Positions 25,301 through 38,458 of a DNA stretch of 64,000 bases are shown here, in pieces. Numbering within the stretch: the first letter of the stretch is position 1; every line of letters starts with the position of its first letter. Position numbers and translations under genes: made by a program. The DNA is from Dipetalonema caudispina (taxonomy: Eukaryota > Nematoda > Chromadorea > Rhabditida > Onchocercidae): the NCBI GenBank assembly GCA_013365325.1, contig JABVXV010000041.1:62001-126000 (forward strand). The letters are read 5' to 3'. The notes beneath the pieces are model-generated. The model made no database searches. It saw only the letters and a list, made by a program, of their open reading frames with translations, and was not told the DNA's origin.

Positions 25301-28300
25301 CTTATTTACCTCTTTGTTTGAATCCATCATCTCCCATTCCCTCGCCTCCTCGACCTCCTTCCCGAACAACGATGGCGATAATGAAAGATGCTGCGGCATT
25401 GCTCACCTCTTCACCCTAATGCTAATACCCTTTCTCCTTCGTAATTGTCAACTGATCCGATATGTGACCCTTCTGTCTTCTTTTTTGGATACACTTCACT
25501 GAAAGTTCTGCTTGGCGTTCGAACTGCTTGCTTCATTTACTTACATCCTTGTTAATGTTGACTGTTTTAAATTCACTCGACATTTGGAAGATCCTTTTCC
25601 GAATTCATTGAACGATATGATGTCCATATTTTGATTTGACTGAGCAGAATCACCTATTCCTTTATAGAAAATTTGGTGTTGCTGTAAGTAATGAATTCGT
25701 TTGTTACATGCTTACATCAGTTGTGATACATCATTGCAATGTGGAAAGGGCTCTGTTGAAAGATGACAAGAAGTTCTTGAAGCTCAGTCAAGCGAAGAAA
25801 ACAGTTCCATGTTTTGGCAAAGACCTAGCGATACGGATTACCGGTAGATAGGTTGGATGGAATATTTAAAGCTTGACATCATAAACTTTCCCGAGCAGGC
25901 CCATATTAGGTGAAATCCGGCATGGAGATCCTCTTACCGGATCCATTTTCATGGGACATACGGCTGCCCCCAACAGACATATTTTGCTTGCCTGCAAAAG
26001 TAGGTCAACTTTTTGTAATCATATACTGAGCGTTAGTGCAATGAAAATGGAGGATCAAGAAATATTGAAGTTTAAATGGTCTCACTTTGGCGACAAAATT
26101 TTATTGTTGAAAAGCTGCGAACAATTAGACAGCTTAAGGAACTAGATGTTGTTGGATTCTTAAATGGAATTTTCCTCTCCAAATTGCAAATGATTGGGGA
26201 TATGGTACTGGGAGAAAGAAGAGAGGTGGACAGGATGGTAGTTTGTATTTGAGAGCAACAGATGCTCTCAAAACTAGTCCTTTGAGCATGTGTTTGTCCG
26301 TGCGCATCATTGTGTGCTTTTGAAAAGATAGGTCGTGGACATACAGATACGCACAAACTGAGATATATACATTTTATAAATTTGCTGGCTGGGTGCGAAG
26401 AGGGAGATGCTGTTTGGAAGAATTCCGGTTTCGGATTGCGCCGAGAATCGCCTAAGGCTTTGTCCCTCATATAAGCAGCTCAACACAACCTCCTTCTGAT
26501 GAAGAATTTCGAAAAATTCCTCTGTTCGTTTTTCAAAGACTGCAAAACTATGGATCCACTGCCACGGTTTGAATTCGTGTTTTCAGCTTGAATTCGTCAC
26601 TGAAATGATAATGTCTTCAAAATTTTTTTCTTTTTTGTTTTGGTTTTTTAGCTTTCTGAACAAGGTCGCAAGTGTAGTTCTCTTCAGGTAATTCTAGCTT
26701 TTATCTTTTGTCTTTGTTGTTATGGAAGTACGTAAGATTTTTGCACTTTTGCGAGAGCCTTTCTTCAGGAAATTGAATTTCAATTTGAAATTATCTCCAT
26801 TGAATTCGTTGCTGTTATTTTCAAGAGTCAGTTCATCTACTCTGTTGAGCAAGTCCGGACATGCTTAGTAAACTATTCCACAGTCTAAAATACTTTTATT
26901 AAGATTATTTAGAACGGTCTCTGTCTAAATAGTGTATCTTTACCATTGTTTTATCATCAGTGGATGTTATGGCAAATCTTTTCTCATGGATTCCTTTGAA
27001 CTTTACTCCTAGTGCTTTGTAGCATAATCTAAATGAAAGATGTGTACTTCCTCCCAGTTCAATCACAACACAGCGGTATTGAAACCTTTCAAGTTTAGAC
27101 AGGTCTAATTAAGAAACCCGATGGCAGTTTTACACTTGTTTGTTTTGGTATTTGAGATAAGGATAGGTTGGGTTGGATGATTGGTTGCCTGCTGTGGGTT
27201 GTCTTTTCTGGTCGTCCTCCATCCTGTTTGTGTTTCTCAGAAGGCTTTTTTAGGAAGCAGTCGAGCGAGCCATCCAGCCGGTTGCCTCTCACCCGCTCCC
27301 ACGCCTGTCCCCTCAACAGTCACCTCCCTTTTCCCTATTCCTTTGTTCATCTACAACCCACTTTCCGATCAGCATTTACCCAATACTCAAAATAGAAATT
27401 AAGAGGACAGCTTGAAGTAGTCGTAGTGAGACCCTGTAAGCCTGAGAAATTTGGGGATTGGACATTGTTCTTTGTGTTGTTGATTTGATAATGATGCGCA
27501 ATGATAGGTATGATGCTGTCACAGAAAGCCGTTATAGCTTCTGTGACTACGATAATCATGATAGCAAGTAATAGCGACATCGATAGTGTTGATAATGATG
27601 CAACGATAGTATACGTAGAGTCTGTGTTGATATATACGGGTGTTGACCACTGATACTAAATCTTTTATTCATCATCGTTATTTTGGTTATATTTTGCAGT
27701 TCTTTCATCACCTCCTTTTTCCCATTGAATTCACTTTATGAAAATGTTTGGGATACGAGCCGTTCATGTGTTCACGTTGTTTCGTCCTTTACTGATCTAG
27801 CTGTCTATGGAATCCTAATTGTTGAAATAATCATTTCTATAAAAAGTTTATCTTAGTTCGCACTTGAATTTGCTTAATTTTAAAATTTTAACTGCCAGAT
27901 TACTATCGTATTAGTAGTGATTTTTTAAAAGATTTCATGCAGTTGTTAACCTAGTCTATATGTCCATGTGCGTTTTATACGATTGGAAATGTGGGATGAA
28001 TTATGTTAGATATCAGCGGAACTGATAAATGTTGTCAGCAGTGATTCTGATTCTATCTCCCGGCTTGTCTGCATAATCACATCAACGTTCTAATTTCTGA
28101 CTTTTGTTATGCTATCTGTTTCGAAATTCCCGAAATTATGATCGAAAACTTTTTGGTTCGTAGGTCCGTCTCGAAAGTGAATGCGCTTAGTTTTTTGGAG
28201 TATGTACTGTTTTGATTTCTTTTTATTTACAATTGAAAACTAAGCTTACTTTCGTAATTCTTCGCTTTGTTAACGAGTCGGTAGCACGGGAAGCAGGTAT

Positions 28301-30264
28301 TAAGTGGAAAATGCTGAGTATAAGAACACAGTGGGTATCTATATTATTACTTTGTAGAAGTTCATGCCTCTGTTTGAATTTTGCGCGTGAGAGAGGTCAA
28401 ATAATTGTGTGCTATATCTTGCTCAGATGCAGTTTTTTGTTTTCATTTGAACTTCAAAACTTGTTACGAAGTGGTGAGTGCGATTAATTCAAGAGTTGAA
28501 GCCCTCGCTCGGTGATAATGTGCAGATTTACTATGCTCGTCCGAAGCATTATATAAATTTCTGTCATACTTTTTTTCTCATTTTTGTTTTTTGTGAGCTT
28601 TTATTTGTAACAAATGGCTCATTTCCGTATGCGAGAAAATTGAAAAAGGTGTACTGGATAACAGCCTCTTTCTCCTCAATAGGTAATGTGCACATTTTAT
28701 GATCCATTGTTTCATCTCGCTCATTTTTCCCGCTTCCCAAACTCCCCATCTATTCGCTTACCTTTCTTCTGAAATAATTACTCTTGCCGAGTATTTGTCT
28801 TGCTTTCCATCTATTTACAAAATAAATTTTTATTCCGCTCAGTGATTTAAGTTAGTGATAGAACCATTACGATCCAGATGATGTTATATTTAATAGTTTC
28901 ACGAGTGGTGCAATGTCCCGCTTTTCTTGGTGCTGAAGAAAGAAATTGCTGTACCGAGGTGAGGTACAGTTGTAGGAAGAGACGTAGTCAAGGGTCTCTG
29001 TATTTTCTCTACTCATTATCGTTGATTGGGGTCCTGAAATCTCGAAGAAGCCTTAACACTCTTCACTCTCGCGTAATAGCACAGAAAATGAGTGCTTTCA
29101 TTTCAAGGCTCTTAATATGCGTCTCAGGAGTTGAGATTTCGAGGTGTTGTCGTGTTACAGTGGGTAACTGGATAGTAAGGATTTTTTGATGCATTACAGT
29201 AATTTTTATCTTGTATTCCATAGGTGAATTGTTTTCTTTCAATCCTGTAATCTGAGAGTCGCCCTATCTATTTGAACATCTACTAAGTCGTTAGATAGTC
29301 ACTTTACCCTTTTGGGGATAATGTATAGTGCGGAACTGAGATAGAACTCATAGTACAAGAAGTATGGGAATTTCTACTACTGAAGTTCTGGATTTTTATT
29401 TAGTCGTTCCATCAAAGCAGTATTAGACATCTGCTTTTAATATTGTGAGGAGGACAAAGCTGGTGTATGTAGTGACATTTTAATTGTTCAGAATGTTTGT
29501 AATTGTTGGTCCTATTCAAGTCAGCAAATACTATGAATACATCATGAAACATATATGATGTCGAGATGAGCAGTTGTAGTGGGGTCCTTTACTTTATTTA
29601 CTAGTGTTACGTTCTGGAAGGCGATCTGTCAAACAGGCTGAAGGCGTGAACGGACAAGATGCTTTAGGTGGAGAGCATAAAGCTAAAGTATAAGATACAG
29701 GAGCTTACCACGATATGCATGTAGGAAGCAGAAATATAACCGTGGGAAATGAAGGAATAAAATACTTGAGTTTATTACATGCATTGTTATAAATGAGCAT
29801 CCTGCTCAGTAGAAGATCATTTACAAATTTCTGTGAGATTTGAGCACTTCAGCTGAAGCAAAATCCTGAGACGTGCAGTAACTGGTATCCTTCTTATAAC
29901 TTTACATTGTTAAAAATTTTCTGTGACGTAATTTTGTGGTGCACATCGTTTTGCATATTTCCCTTGGTTTCTTATCCGCAAACTATTTCGGAGATTTCTC
30001 TGCTCATGGGGTTTAGAAAGGTGAAGTCGATGAAGTTATCTACTTGATGTTGTAGTGTAAGTGCATTAAACATTAAATTTCCCTTAAGACTTCATTTCAA
30101 TAAGCAATTTGGCTCAGAATTGAATAGTTAAGGGTTGCAACAGTGTAAGCATCTACAAGCAATTTTTTGTAAAAAGTTATTCTGTCAGCTAGCAAACGAT
30201 TTCACTAACGGCTATGATGTCCAAGTCATGCAGTTTTTATCTTTCGTATTACCATTCATTCCAG
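22347..30264. other. Eight-kilobase gap between rabs-5 and the BED gene, no supported gene
   Basis: The longest gene-poor stretch of the window. It should hold the promoters of the divergent rabs-5 and BED genes. Open frames of 70-155 codons occur, especially on the minus strand at 24569-25253, but they are low in complexity and resemble no family I know. No tRNA, spliced-leader or rRNA-like sequence was seen. The block at about 24720-25270 is listed separately. Confidence 0.55.
24720..25270. promoter_or_regulatory. GC-richer, strand-skewed block; possible promoter or remote first exon
   Basis: The top strand is markedly purine-rich from about 24780 to 24950 (runs such as GAGGAGGAGAGGG) and pyrimidine-rich after 25260, against an AT-rich background. 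At 25081 an ATG opens a 20-codon frame (MPFSRKWRDRPRCSSSNELN) that ends at a strong donor GTAAGT at 25143. That could be a first exon of a + strand transcript leading toward the BED gene. No cDNA or conservation is available, so this is inference only. Confidence 0.25.
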
Positions 30265-30346
30265 CGCTCAAGAAATTTACTGGTTACACTCTACCGATAA
30301 CATCAATTGTTGCCGTTAGTATTGGACGCTGTCACGCGGACATAAG

Positions 30347-33300
30347 ATGGGTGGTTCCACTATGAAAACAGCTAAAGTGTGGAAATATTTTATCCAGCTA
30401 CCGAGCGAAGAACAAGCTGCTGAGTGCAGAATATGTTGCAAGAGGATTAAAGCGACGAATAGCAGGTGCTGCTTCATTTTAGGCTTTTTACTCCCTCACA
30501 ATTTATAAAAGTTACACTGTCCAAATTCAGAGACTTGTGGAAATTTTTCAGTAATAAAACACAGATTGATTCACTTTCATTCAGAGACTTGTGGAAATTT
30601 TTCAGTAATAAAACACAGATTGATTCACTTTCATTCCATTGTCGCTAGTGCACTGATTTATAAAAAGCATTTGGAAAGACAGTAACAAATTTGGGATTTC
30701 AGTACAACAGGTATGATTCGCCACTTGCGCAGCTGTCATTCCAGTGAATACCAAGTGTTGCAAGCAGCACGACAGAACAATACTACTGCAAAACAAGGTG
30801 ATATACTTGTTTTTTAAGATAAAATTTAAAGTTAGAAATAGAGCTTGTGAAATAATTAGAAATTCTTTTCAAACTAAGTATGTTATTTTCAGAAAACGAA
30901 ACTTTGACCATCAGACAGAATAATCCAACAAAAAAATCGAAAGATGTGACAAGCCATTCAGTCGCTAACATTATCGCTACTACATTCGATATAAGGGTGT
31001 GCATGCTTTTCATACTGGATTTTCGCGTAGTCATATCAAATTGCTTTTTTCATGACTATTTTAATTTCAGAGATTTAAATGTGGACATTTTTTACAATTC
31101 ATGACGGTTCAGCAGCGAATAGCTTTAAAATTATTGTTTTTTTTTTGTTAAACTGGAAATGAGTTTTGATTTTCAGCGCAAGCATTTGGAAAACAACATT
31201 CGCTATATATGTGCAGGCAATGGTCCTGAGCAGAAAAAAGCAAAATTTGATGAGTGTTGCAATGCCGTTGACTTGCGAATGGAGCCGAAAAGCAGAACAA
31301 ATCGCAAAGAACAAACGGAAAAGAGTAGGATAGTGAGGGGAAATTTTTGGCCTGATGATCATCCAGATGCCCAGAGAATTTCGGATCAAGTTAGTTTTTC
31401 GTTGCTTTTTAAATGTGCATCTTAACCTATCTACTAGAACCACAGCAAAGTGCTACTATCATAAACTGCAGAAGTGGTGTAGGAGCGTTTTCGGGTTCTG
31501 GGTATTGGAAGGTAGCGGTCCTGTACGCGACTAGAAAGTTCTCTTCCTTTCTTTTATCCTCTCTTGGTCCCTTTTTCAAAAATTCTTTTGTGTATAAATA
31601 TTACGGGTAGCATGCTTTATTCTATGAGGAACAGGATTAACTAACAACAGTTAGTTCTCGAACCCGTTGTTATCAAGGGGAGAATTAGGATGAAGACCTA
31701 TGAATTGCAGTTGCTACATTGTAATCCTTCCTTATTATGGTATTCAAATTCTTGATTCAGAAAGTAATAGTTACCTCGAAATCATAAGAGGGAACCAAAC
31801 CTGAAAATCGGTAGATGTATTCGTTGGGCGCGGAAGTCACATAATTCGCTTGTGAGATATCTGAACTCCAAAGACATATGAAGAGTAGGATCTCAAATTA
31901 GTAAACGCTTGCAGACTTGTTTTTCCTATTCGAGCTGTTCCAGTCTTTGTCTCAATTTTTGCAATTGAAACAGTATATGAACTTATCCTATTCTATCAGT
32001 TGTTACTAATTTATGGTTTCACCAAATATTCAGAACGGGCTGAACAATACAGTTGCGGAATATCCCACTTATTTTCTTCGGCAATATTATTTAGCATCCT
32101 CGTCACTGACTTCGTTTTCTTTGCCAAGTATAACAGGAAAAATTTGTTTTGCAGATTGGAATAATGCTGCTTTTGGATAACGAATCACCAGCAATTATCA
32201 GTCGTACTGGCTTCCGGAATTTACTGCGCTTTCTTCAACCTAAATATCAGCTTCCGTCGTCGGAGCAGTTCCACAAAGTAATCTTGCCAAGATTGATCGG
32301 TCAACTGAGATTTGATGCAATCTCTTTACAACAGACTGGCTTTATCAGCAGTCAGTAAGTTTCAGTTACTACTAAGTAATAAATTAAGCACGTTCATGAG
32401 AATATTCAAGGACGTATGCGCAAAGTTTACTAATGCGAAGCCCAAAGCAGAAGGTCTAGTCACTTTTTCAGTAAATTAATTTAGGCAAAGCGATTTGAAC
32501 GCACGATTGAGCGGTTTAACTGCAATATTATTGGCGAAGGAATATGGTGCTGGAAATTCTATTTCCAACGAAAATAATCATGAACTTGCAACTTTCAGTT
32601 CTGTCTATAGCGAACAGGTATAACTCATAACGATTGTCACCATCCGTTCATTGAAGTCGATTTTGGCTTCAACTTTGTTGCATTTTATTTCTAGTAGAAT
32701 TTTTTAGACTCAGTGCAGGTTGATCGTTAAATTTTATCCAAACGAAAAATCTTTATACCAGCGATTTCTCTTTTTATTTGAATTCCTAATTAACGTTTCG
32801 GACATGTATTTTTCTGTTTGGATTTTAGATCTGTTTTATAGCCCCTTACATTTTTCTAGAAAGAGCTTGAACGTGTGGTAATCAATTCAATTCGCTCTGC
32901 ACAAAACATATCGCAGAGTTTTTCGCACAGTATTCAGCTCTGTGACGAAGATACTGATTCAAGTGTAGATTTTGAAACAACGTTGTCTGCTCGCATTGAT
33001 TCCTTTATGAAACATATTGGAGAATGTATCTTCCCCCAAGTAAGTTTGGTTAATTAGTAGAAGTTGCTTTTGGTCAGTAAATTTGTTAGATAAGGTATTA
33101 CCAAAATCTTGAACATTTTCTAACATGAATTATTTCAGGCAGAGTTGACGGATCTTGTAACTCGATGTTATTATGCATGTCGACATTTGGAAAAGCTTTC
33201 AAATGATAGACAGCAACAGTCAGGGTTGGATATTCAATCACCTTTGCGAAGCTCAGATTTAGCAGATTGTGTGGAATATGTTCACAAAAATTTAGAACGA

Positions 33301-33417
33301 ATTCATGAAGAGCACAAGCGTTCTGCCATCCCAATGTTCAAACCTTTCACGAATGACGAGACTCAGTTTCTGTCTGATCTCAACATGCACATTCATTCCA
33401 TGTATTTGTGCTCGTAG
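30347..33417 (+). CDS. BED-type zinc finger protein with hAT-transposase-like N-terminal half
   Basis: Probable nuclear DNA-binding protein. Eight exons (30347-30465, 30703-30797, 30893-30996, 31177-31389, 32155-32354, 32485-32617, 32860-33039, 33139-33417) keep frame for 440 residues. Residues about 6-60 form a BED finger: KVWKYFIQLP, CRICC, then IRHLRSCH across the first intron. Residues about 185-235 (GFRNLLRFLQPKYQLPSSEQ) match the segment that follows the BED finger in hAT/ZBED transposases, where it precedes the catalytic core. After that the protein is helical and charged, with no DDE core and no C-terminal hAT dimerisation motif that I can see, so transposition activity is not expected. 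The start is MGGSTMKTAKVW at 30347 or the inner ATG at 30362. An acceptor ending TTCATTCCAG at 30264 gives an 82-base 5' leader, cis- or trans-spliced. Intron 31390-32154 is 765 bases. AATAAA at 34053 or 34527 may end the transcript. The symbol is not recognisable. Confidence 0.82.
30525..30636 (+). repeat. Exact 54-bp tandem duplication in intron 1 of the BED gene
   Basis: The unit beginning ATTCAGAGACTTGTGG at 30525 repeats without mismatch at 30579, with four further matching bases after the second copy. Each unit contains TTTTTCAG, a good match to a nematode splice acceptor, so the duplication also doubles a potential acceptor. The zero divergence suggests a recent event, or an assembly artefact. 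Confidence 0.92.
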
Positions 33418-36400
33418 CTTTAATATTTTGTACACAACCGAGATCCGTTCATCAGAATGTCCTGGAGAGATTAACTTTTCAGAATTTGGAAATATTTATT
33501 GATTACAATTTACTCAAACAAAAGTTCATGGGAAAAACCATCATTAGTACGAAAGATTTCGTAATTTTAGTGTGGTTTTTCCAATCTCTAGCAATACTGA
33601 GAATCTTTTTTCTGTTACTAATCAGGACGGTTTTGGATTTCGGCAGCTTTTCCGCGGTAATGTGAGTGGGTGTACTTTAGTGTTGGGAAGGTTGTTCTGT
33701 GTAATCTGCTTTGGTTTGTTTACCTCAGATAGGTAGTTTAAAAGTAGGTAGAAGCGAACGTTTTGTTTCTTAGCAGTCTGAATTTATATTGTTTCTGTAC
33801 AATTCATCAATTTTCATCATTTTGTTAAACTTTTTGTTTTTAATTTCGAGCGCGTTGTTCTATACTTTAGATCCCTTAACTCTGCTTCATCCCGTAATTT
33901 AATCATCCTAACTTTTTCTAGCATGACATCGGATTGGATGAAGTATCAACTCGTCTATTGGGTAGTTTTTTTCAGCTGGGAATCGGAACTGAAGTTAGTA
34001 AAGGAGTATTACACATTTCATTCACTATCTGAAGATATCCAACAAGTTGGATAATAAATAGAATGACACGAATCGTGGTGGATGGTTGCATTTTCTCTCC
34101 TCATAGCTTTAGTCGTACTCGTAGTTGTATTGTTTAGTCCTCTTTGCAGTTTTGTCTATTTGTTTTTTCCATTTAAATCTCGTCAAGCTTTACTGAGGAG
34201 CACGGTATCTGTATTGTTCATATCTCAGAGCCGTGTAGATTTACCGTGCTATATACGTAATCGACCATACCTTTCTCGCAATAAATATTCTTGCCTGTTA
34301 CTTCAAAATGCCTTATGTTATTCTTGCATTTTCACATTATGGTACATTCTTGCCCTATTTCACTTTCTACTGTTTCCGGTGTTTTTGTGGACTTCCGAAT
34401 CTTTCTTACATGTAATCCATGTAGTACCTGTTTCATCTTGGATCTCTCATTTGTCTTAACATGTCGAAATCGTACATTATTAATATATACGCTTCTACTT
34501 TCGATGTCTTATTAATCCTGTTATACAATAAAGAGTTTTAATGCAAATTTGGAGATAAACATAGCTGACTGGAAAAGAAACTATTATGTATCATATGGTA
34601 AATGCGTGTCTTGTGTCTTCCATAGATGATAATATGTGGAAGATGTATTACATACTCGTTGAGGAATTCGAAATCAAGGAATTCTTATTTCGTGACAGAA
34701 TTTTTATTTTGAAGTGCCGTATCTTTGGTAACCAGCTATGATTCCAAAATAACTAGGGTCATAATATATAATCGTAAGAATCTCGAATTTGAGCTGGTAG
34801 AAGTGTATCGTACCGCTGAAGATGTCTTGTGAATATGAATATTTGAAAAATTTTAGCCAATGAACTCTGGAATCTGCTGTTACATTGACTAATTGACAGA
34901 AGTATTGAAATTAGGGAGGTGTAGGGACGATAGCATTGATTCTCTAAGGCACCGTTTTGATCTATTTTAGTTTTTTTTTGACAACTGGAATGCTGCAAGA
35001 CGGTTTCAGAGGAGGGATGGATTGGGAACGAGTAGTTTAAATAGATACTGGAATCGTTCAGATATCCAATGTAATTCATCTCTCATGTGCGTTGCGCATT
35101 ATACTTCAGATATTACCATTCCTAAGAAAAAGATGACACTTGTATTAACAAACATATACGTGAATCCGCAGCTGATTATAAAAGGGAGGGAAAGCCAAAA
35201 CAGTTGCGATGTCTAGTATCAGCAGTACGTTTGATAAAACATAAGAAATTAGGAAACATTGAAATATTTATTATTTCCAGTGTAATATATCCAAGATTTG
35301 CAAGGCAATCAATCAGTTTCAATTAGCAGTAAACAAATGCTTATATCTCCTAAATTATATGGCCAAACATCTAACTATTATCTAGTTAATACCAAAAGAG
35401 ATGGACTTAACTTTTACTTGAAATTTTTGGAGTACGAGAGATTTTGAATGCTGACTAAAATTGATTTTTATCAGGTACTATATTTACAATAGTTTGAAAT
35501 ATGAGTCATTTAGCTGCAAAACATATCTTGAATCCTACAATTCTCACTTGTATTCGATGATAGTTGGATTCCATGATCTGTCTTTTCGAGAGTTCTTGGG
35601 TTTTCCCATTGTTTACTTCATTCGTGTTAGTGGTGAAGTTGTGTTTAACAGAAGGAGCTCTTAATAAATGACTACTGAAAAAATATCTGAGTTATCTCCC
35701 GGGTATTTGTATTCAGATTTTACTCAAGAATTCACTTGTCATAGTTTCGATGCTATAATGCCCCTTAGCTTTATCTATAACTTGCATACTTTTTCTAATT
35801 GTTGAGATAGAATCCAGATTAAAACAAATCTTTGGTAATTCCGTCTAAAGGCGTTTTTTTGACATGTAACTTACCTTCTGAAAGTCAGTGAACTGCTTCC
35901 ATATCTGAGTAATTTCTTTCTCTTTAAGAATTATTAAACTTCCTAGGTAATGCAACACTCTACCACTACTTTATTACTTTCCACTTTCTCAAAATTTGTT
36001 TTAAATTATCTTATAATATGAGGAAAGCGGTTTTGCAGTTATTCTTTAAACAAGTAGATATTGGGACTTATCCGAACACTCCATTTGACAGTTTTTAATT
36101 TCTTGTAGCTGACTTTCACTCTATTTATTTTGTTCATTCATTTGGTAATTACTCCTCGAATCTCCTTATCCGCATTTGTAGCTGCAGATATGATTTCTTT
36201 TTGACTTGGTATATAATGTGAAAAAACAACTCAAATTAAATAACTCTTCTCTAAATGGTAGCTAACGGTGTTTTCCTGGTTATAAGTGGGTTGCATAATG
36301 CATTGCTACCTATCTTCCTCTGGAATTAAGTATGGGTAACGTCATTTCTTGAAATATCAGTTTTTCGCAGTCGAATTGACTGTCCTTGTTATTGATTTTT

Positions 36401-36559
36401 TTTAGATTATTGCTTTTTCTGTTCACTGATTTTCGTGCACACATCTATAGGTAATGCGCAAAATCGATCCGGGATTTGGCATAAAACATGAAACATTTGA
36501 TAAAGTGTAATGCATTTCAGTTCTGGTTTGGGTCAGAGAGGAGGAGTAGAACTGCAGCA
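33418..36559. other. Intergenic region between the BED gene and arl-8
   Basis: AT-rich sequence with the likely BED 3' UTR (AATAAA at 34053 and 34527) and the arl-8 promoter. A hydrophobic open frame near 34082-34459 looks accidental. It is phenylalanine/leucine-rich because the strand is T-rich, and it shows no homology that I recognise. Nothing else was found. Confidence 0.55.
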
Positions 36560-38458
36560 ATGTTGGCGATGATAAATCGTGTTCTGGATTGGATCCGGAG
36601 TTTATTCTGGAAAGAGGAGATGGAATTGACACTTGTTGGGCTGCAGAATTCTGGAAAAACCACATTTGTTAATGTTATTGCGGTATTAGTTAGATTCTCT
36701 GTGTTTAAAATTCAACAGATTCTAGTTAGACGTAATTTGGAAGTTACTGGTTTGAGTTAAACTTTAATCGCTTTCACTTATTTTCTCTGCAAAAGGCTAT
36801 GATTTTAGAGTGGTCAATTCACTGAAGACATGATTCCAACGGTTGGATTCAATATGCGTAAAATTACGAAAGGAAATGTCACAATTAAGGTAAGGTCGGT
36901 AGCTTTCTAGAAATCACTATAATGGCAGGTACTGTCAACGAAAGTTATAAATTAATGAGAGAGGTTACAGTTTGAAACACTACGTTTCATTTTAGACCTC
37001 ATAGTGTAGTATCCTGAACACTGGTGCATTAAAAGAATAGAATTTTTAGAAACACCCTGAGAAAAATGGGGTCAAAGTCAAAGTAGCCGTGTATAAAATT
37101 TGTTGCTTCATGAGATAATGATGTCCAGTTTTTGGTCCCGTAAAATTTTTTCTATCGTTCACTGGCATACGATGGATTGAAGTTCATCATTCGATATGAT
37201 AACTTTTTATTCATGGTGCTGTTTTATTGCTAAAACTTCTCAGTCAGTGGTAGCACACAGAAGTCATATATTAGACGTAAGTAACGCATCCAATTCTACA
37301 AACGAGATATTTGTTACACTTTACGTAACTTTTGCGAATTCCCTCTTTCTTTGCCTTCGTTTTCTACCGTTTCGCAAGAAATCTGCCGATGCAGGACTAG
37401 TAATTAATTTTCTTTCACTTTTTCTACAATTATTTTGGTTGGGGACAGTTCTCTTCACAGAGAATCCCCAAAATATTCTGATGTTCATTTTCTTTTGCAA
37501 TTTTAAGCTTTACGTAGAATTCTCCATTTATTTTTCTGTCTTGAAGCAAACTGGTATTCTGTTTGCTTCGTTTACACAAGTCCTCAGTCACACCATAGCG
37601 GCACACCCGCCAAACACTCGTGGCAAATGCATTCATCAGAGGTGTTGTATTTAGTTGTGACCATATGAGGTGTAACTAAGAATTGTAATTGATAAAGTTT
37701 TGATTTGGCTACCCGTAATTCAGCTGTTAATTCTAAGTCATTTTATATTTGCTGATTACTTAAACTGTTACAACACCGTAATATCTTGTACATTGTTTTA
37801 AGCTGTGGGATATTGGTGGACAACCTCGGTTTCGTTCTATGTGGGAAAGGTATTGTCGAGGTGTTAATGCGATCATTTTTATGGTTGATGCTGCTGATGA
37901 AGAGAAACTGGAGGCTTCTAGGAATGAATTAAGCCAGCTTTTAGATAAGCCACAACTTGATTCCATTCCAGTGCTTGTATTAGCGAACAAGAAAGATCTT
38001 CCTGGTGCCCTTGATGAGCGGCAACTTATTGAACGGATGTAAGTCATAATTGTAAACATATCAAAGTTTTATGAGTTTATCATTCTCTCAGTAGTTCAAT
38101 TAGTCAAAGATTGCATAAAACCACTTTTGATATGTAATACATATGCTTTGAGTTACAGGCATTTCTTTCAGGAATTTGTCAGCAATTCAAAACAGAGAAA
38201 TCTGTTGCTACTCGATATCTTGCAAGGAAAAGGATAACATAGGTTCCTTTTTCATGTAATTAGAAAGTTATATTACATCAATAAGAAGTTTCATTCTAGT
38301 TTTGTAAGGTTTCAGTTTTAAGACTACGAGATTGTAGAAAAGAACGTAAAATGAGGGGTTACATAATACTGAGTTTCTCATTTCCAGTTAGTGTATCCAT
38401 TCGTCTTTTCAGATATAACGTTGCAGTGGTTAATTCAGCATTCAAAAAGTGAAAGATA
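36560..38458 (+). CDS. arl-8: ARL8 small GTPase (lysosome positioning)
   Basis: Arf-like GTPase on lysosomes and synaptic vesicle precursors. It links them to kinesin and to HOPS-dependent fusion. Five exons (36560-36682, 36809-36889, 37803-38038, 38172-38242, 38412-38458) join in frame to 185 residues, close to the 186 usual for ARL8. The N-terminus [20 protein letters not shown] is the amphipathic helix of ARL8, without the myristoylated glycine of other Arfs. Nucleotide motifs: P-loop GLQNSGKTT, switch I with [34 protein letters not shown] and the SCK motif. The last exon supplies [15 protein letters not shown] and its stop. Reading on past 38242 into the intron would hide this correct C-terminus. 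The second intron is 913 bases. A possible poly(A) signal AATAAA is at 39167. Confidence 0.96.

Noticed and set aside
28950..28970. Inverted repeat CTGTACC...GGTACAG in the 22-30 kb gap
   Set aside because: Only seven base pairs, common by chance in this much sequence, and no flanking structure of a transposon or a microRNA hairpin.
31640..31680. TTCTCGAACCC, resembling a tRNA T-loop
   Set aside because: No acceptor stem, D-arm or anticodon arm can be drawn around it on either strand.
34082..34459. 125-codon hydrophobic open frame downstream of the BED gene
   Set aside because: Rich in F, L, S and V because the strand is T-rich. No membrane-protein family resemblance, and it lies in the probable 3' UTR or intergenic DNA.
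37433..37450. 18-base string TTTTGGTTGGGGACAGTT also present at 59720-59737
   Set aside because: Flanks do not match beyond the string. It could be a remnant of a dispersed repeat or chance, and cannot be told apart without the genome.
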